In this document: positions 61,390-64,000 of the stretch, piece after piece | How the letters are laid out: every line of letters starts with the position of its first letter | Position numbering within the stretch: the stretch's first letter is position 1 | DNA from: Campylobacterales bacterium | GTDB lineage: Bacteria > Campylobacterota > Campylobacteria > Campylobacterales > Sulfurospirillaceae | Direction of reading: 5' to 3' | Assembly (NCBI GenBank): GCA_024280575.1 | Contig: JAJRPV010000024.1 | Coordinates: 1 to 64,000, forward strand | DNA length: 64,000 nucleotides | Notes under the pieces: model-generated | Database searches by the model: none | Told to the model about the DNA's origin: nothing | Seen by the model: the letters and a program-made list of their open reading frames with translations, nothing else | Position numbers and translations under genes: made by a program

Positions 61390-62724
61390 CTATTTTCCCA
61401 AACAAAAACTCCCAAACATTTTATCTAAAATTTCATCTCTATCAAAATTCTTTGTTATTTTAGACATATGTCTAATTGCTTCGTTTATATTAAATGCAAA
61501 AAGCTCCAACTCACCTTCACTCAGTACATCTTGGCTCTGATTTATCTCTTCATAAGTTGCTTTTACTGCTATCATTTGCCTTTTAGAAGTAAGTAACAAC
61601 GAATCATCTTGATTTGTTATGTCTAATATATTTTTTAATTTAGAGATTATAACATCACTATCTTTTTTGCAAGATATCTCTACATGTGAACCCAAAAGTG
61701 ATTTATCGAACTTACTATTTAAATCTATCTTATTTAAAACTAGTATAATATTTTTATCCTCTTTAAAATCACTTACAGTTTTAAGTATAATTTCATCTTC
61801 TTTATCACAAGCTCTAGAGTTGTCAAACATTGCTATAACTATATCACTTGAATTTATCGCATCGATTGATCTTTTTATTCCTATTTTTTCTATCAAATCT
61901 CCAGACTCTCTTATACCTGCCGTATCGACCATTTTTATCAGATGCGTTCCTATTCTGATTTCTTCTTCGATTGTATCTCTTGTAGTTCCGGCAATTTCAC
62001 TAATAATAGCTCTGTCATAATTTAAAAGAGAATTTAATAGAGAACTTTTGCCTACATTTGGCTTGCCAACAATTGCTACTTTAAAACCCTCTATTATCCC
62101 CTCTCTTCTCTTAGAACTGTCATATGTTTTTTTAAGTAATTCGTATAAATTCTTTAGTTTTTTTTCAATTTGCTTGAGTAAATCTAACGGCAAGTCCTCT
62201 TCGGCATAATCAATATTTCCCTCTACAAAAGCTAAAATCTCTACCAAATCTTCTCTTATTTTTTCAACAAAATCCTGCAATTCACCCTTGAGTTGTCTAG
62301 CTAAAATTTTGGCACCATCTTCACTTTTTGTCTCAATTAATTTTGCTATTGCTTCGGCTTTTGTTAAATCAATCTTTCCGTTTAAAAATGCTCTTTTTGA
62401 GAATTCTCCAGGGCTTGCTAATCTTGCACCACATTGCAAAATAGTGTTTAGCACCATATTTGCTACTATATATCCTCCGTGACATTGAAATTCCACTATA
62501 TCTTCGCCACTAAACGAGTATGGTGCTTTAAAGTATATAATTATAGCTTCGTCTAGAATTTCGCCCAAGAAGCTATATAGATTTGACAATACTGCTTGTC
62601 TTGGTATGAAATTTTCTTTTTTAGAGAGTTTTTTTGCTATATTTAAAGAGTCTGGCCCACTTATTCTAATTACTGATATAGAACCTATTCCGTGAGCCGT
62701 TGCTATTGCAGCTATTGTTTCTAT
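61390..62724 (-). CDS. mnmE: tRNA uridine-5-carboxymethylaminomethyl(34) synthesis GTPase MnmE, putative ATA start
   Basis: GKPNVGKSSLLNSLLNYDRAIISEIAGTTRDTIEE; C-terminal FGSFCLGK; in-frame N-terminus [33 protein letters not shown] lies upstream of the listed ORF. Confidence 0.92.
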   Translation of the reverse strand: METIAAIATAHGIGSISVIRISGPDSLNIAKKLSKKENFIPRQAVLSNLYSFLGEILDEAIIIYFKAPYSFSGEDIVEFQCHGGYIVANMVLNTILQCGARLASPGEFSKRAFLNGKIDLTKAEAIAKLIETKSEDGAKILARQLKGELQDFVEKIREDLVEILAFVEGNIDYAEEDLPLDLLKQIEKKLKNLYELLKKTYDSSKRREGIIEGFKVAIVGKPNVGKSSLLNSLLNYDRAIISEIAGTTRDTIEEEIRIGTHLIKMVDTAGIRESGDLIEKIGIKRSIDAINSSDIVIAMFDNSRACDKEDEIILKTVSDFKEDKNIILVLNKIDLNSKFDKSLLGSHVEISCKKDSDVIISKLKNILDITNQDDSLLLTSKRQMIAVKATYEEINQSQDVLSEGELELFAFNINEAIRHMSKITKNFDRDEILDKMFGSFCLGK

Positions 62725-63569
62725 TTTGTTTTCCTGTTAAAGTCATTTATAACTATAAATCTTCCTCCACTTCTTGCAGATTTAATACCGACATATTTTT
62801 CCGGAAATTCATTTCTTAATTTTTCAAGTGCAATTTTTATAAGAACCCCATCAAGAGTCTTAGTTTGTCCTCTACCACTGTTTCTTACTCGTTCAAAAAC
62901 GGGAATAAGGTATTTGCCTATCATTTCTTCTTGGTTTTTCAAAAACTCTGCAATTTCCAAGCGAATATTTGCACCATATTTTATATTTATCCAATTATAT
63001 AGAAAATAAGAAAGTGCTTTATACCTATATCCTTCTTTTCCAATAAGAAGTGCAGCATCAGCACCTCCAAATTCAAGTAAGATCGTATCGTCATTGTATT
63101 TTGAGACTTTAATTTCATCCATCTCAAAACAACTTTCTTTAAATAGCCTGTTTATATCTGTGCTTATCTCATCAACAGCTTTATTAATATCAATCTTAAG
63201 TACTTGTTTTCGAATTTCTCTTCTCAAAGGTTTTTGTTCCGCTTTTATTTTTACTGATTCAGTGCTTATTTTTTCATTTCTTGTTTTTTTTGTTTTTGCC
63301 AGTTTACTTTGTTGGCTTATTTTAGATATATCTTTCTTCTCTTTTTTATTATTTCTAGGTTTTTTAGTTTTATTTGGTTTAATATTACTATCTATCTTTT
63401 TATTACCTTTTTTCTTTACTTCTATAATAGCTGTTTTTTTAAACATTCCTAAAAATCCAGAATAAGCATTTTGAATCACAACTATCTCTAGCTCAGTGAT
63501 AGAACATTTTAACTCATGTGCCGCATTTAAATATGCTTCTTGTAGGGTATTTGCTTCTATTCTTGTCAT
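62721..63569 (-). CDS. jag: Jag/KhpB-like RNA-binding protein
   Basis: N-terminal Jag_N ([35 protein letters not shown]), KH-like [20 protein letters not shown]3H-like C-terminus. Confidence 0.92.
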   Translation of the reverse strand: MTRIEANTLQEAYLNAAHELKCSITELEIVVIQNAYSGFLGMFKKTAIIEVKKKGNKKIDSNIKPNKTKKPRNNKKEKKDISKISQQSKLAKTKKTRNEKISTESVKIKAEQKPLRREIRKQVLKIDINKAVDEISTDINRLFKESCFEMDEIKVSKYNDDTILLEFGGADAALLIGKEGYRYKALSYFLYNWINIKYGANIRLEIAEFLKNQEEMIGKYLIPVFERVRNSGRGQTKTLDGVLIKIALEKLRNEFPEKYVGIKSARSGGRFIVINDFNRKTK

Positions 63570-64000
63570 TTTACAACCGCCATTTCTTCTACTTTGTGCT
63601 TTGCAAATGTTTTATTTACAAAATATTGCTGTACTATAGATGCTAAGTTGCTTACAAACCAATAAAGCGTCAAACCTGCAGGAAAGGTTACGAAGAAAAA
63701 TGTAAATATCAAAGGCAAAAATTTCATTATCTTCTCTTGCGTTTTATCAGTAAAATTATTTGGTGCAAGTCTTTGCTGTAAAAACATAGATCCACCCATC
63801 AGAATTGGAAGTATAAAATATGGGTCCATCACAGCTAAATCATGAATCCATAAAATCCAAGGCGCACCTTTCAATTCAACCGTATTTTGGAGAACTCTAT
63901 ACACACCATAAAAAACAGGTATCTGCAAGATCATAGGCAAACATCCACCCATTGGGTTAGCGCCATGTTTTTTATATAATTCCATCATATGGGCATTTAG
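63566..64000 (-). CDS. yidC: Membrane protein insertase YidC, N-terminus beyond window
   Basis: [55 protein letters not shown]. Confidence 0.95.
   Translation of the reverse strand, partial: LNAHMMELYKKHGANPMGGCLPMILQIPVFYGVYRVLQNTVELKGAPWILWIHDLAVMDPYFILPILMGGSMFLQQRLAPNNFTDKTQEKIMKFLPLIFTFFFVTFPAGLTLYWFVSNLASIVQQYFVNKTFAKHKVEEMAVVK

Noticed and set aside
63241-63465. Low-complexity Lys/Thr-rich stretch in jag
   Set aside because: A basic linker between Jag_N and KH domains is common in Jag proteins; not unusual
1-64000. tRNA, rRNA, riboswitch, prophage, integrase or insertion sequence
   Set aside because: None recognised by eye; intergenic gaps are mostly under 200 bp and lack cloverleaf or transposase-like features. 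tRNAscan-SE and Infernal would be decisive

Overview
64 kb of an AT-rich (roughly one-third GC by eye) Campylobacterota-type chromosome, Sulfurimonas/Campylobacter-like, and mostly densely packed core genes. Recognisable blocks are: lemA-DUF3137; cmoB; a four-subunit pyruvate:ferredoxin oxidoreductase (porGDAB); nadE-DegT-lpxK-argB-thrC-kdsB; ilvA-trmA; a periplasmic nitrate reductase cluster (napAGHBF-x-LD) next to a Crp/Fnr regulator and a kinase-less NarX/PilJ-like sensor; a MotA/OmpA-like motor pair; slt; two class I FBPases flanking mobB; metG; ybeY; mrdA; lptC/lptA/kdsC/hisB; rlpA/LysM transglycosylase; tatD; a REC-REC-GGDEF protein; recN; nadK; pglF-like; galE; purL; an Mla-like operon; mnmE; jag; yidC. 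I saw no rRNA, tRNA, CRISPR array, prophage or complete defence system. Main unusual signals: (1) a strongly over-represented palindrome, CTACATGTAG (often CTCTACATGTAGAG), scattered inside unrelated genes; (2) a perfect 80-bp tandem duplication between recN and a GGDEF gene; (3) four genes broken by single-base homopolymer indels, including recN and tatD; (4) an ABC ATPase in the Mla-like operon with no Walker A and a degraded Walker B, apparently starting at ATT; (5) mnmE with no ATG/GTG/TTG start at its conserved N-terminus, suggesting ATA initiation; (6) a MurF-like protein lacking the P-loop; (7) a MotA/MotB-like motor pair with a 55-aa coupled third ORF; (8) duplicated FBPases.
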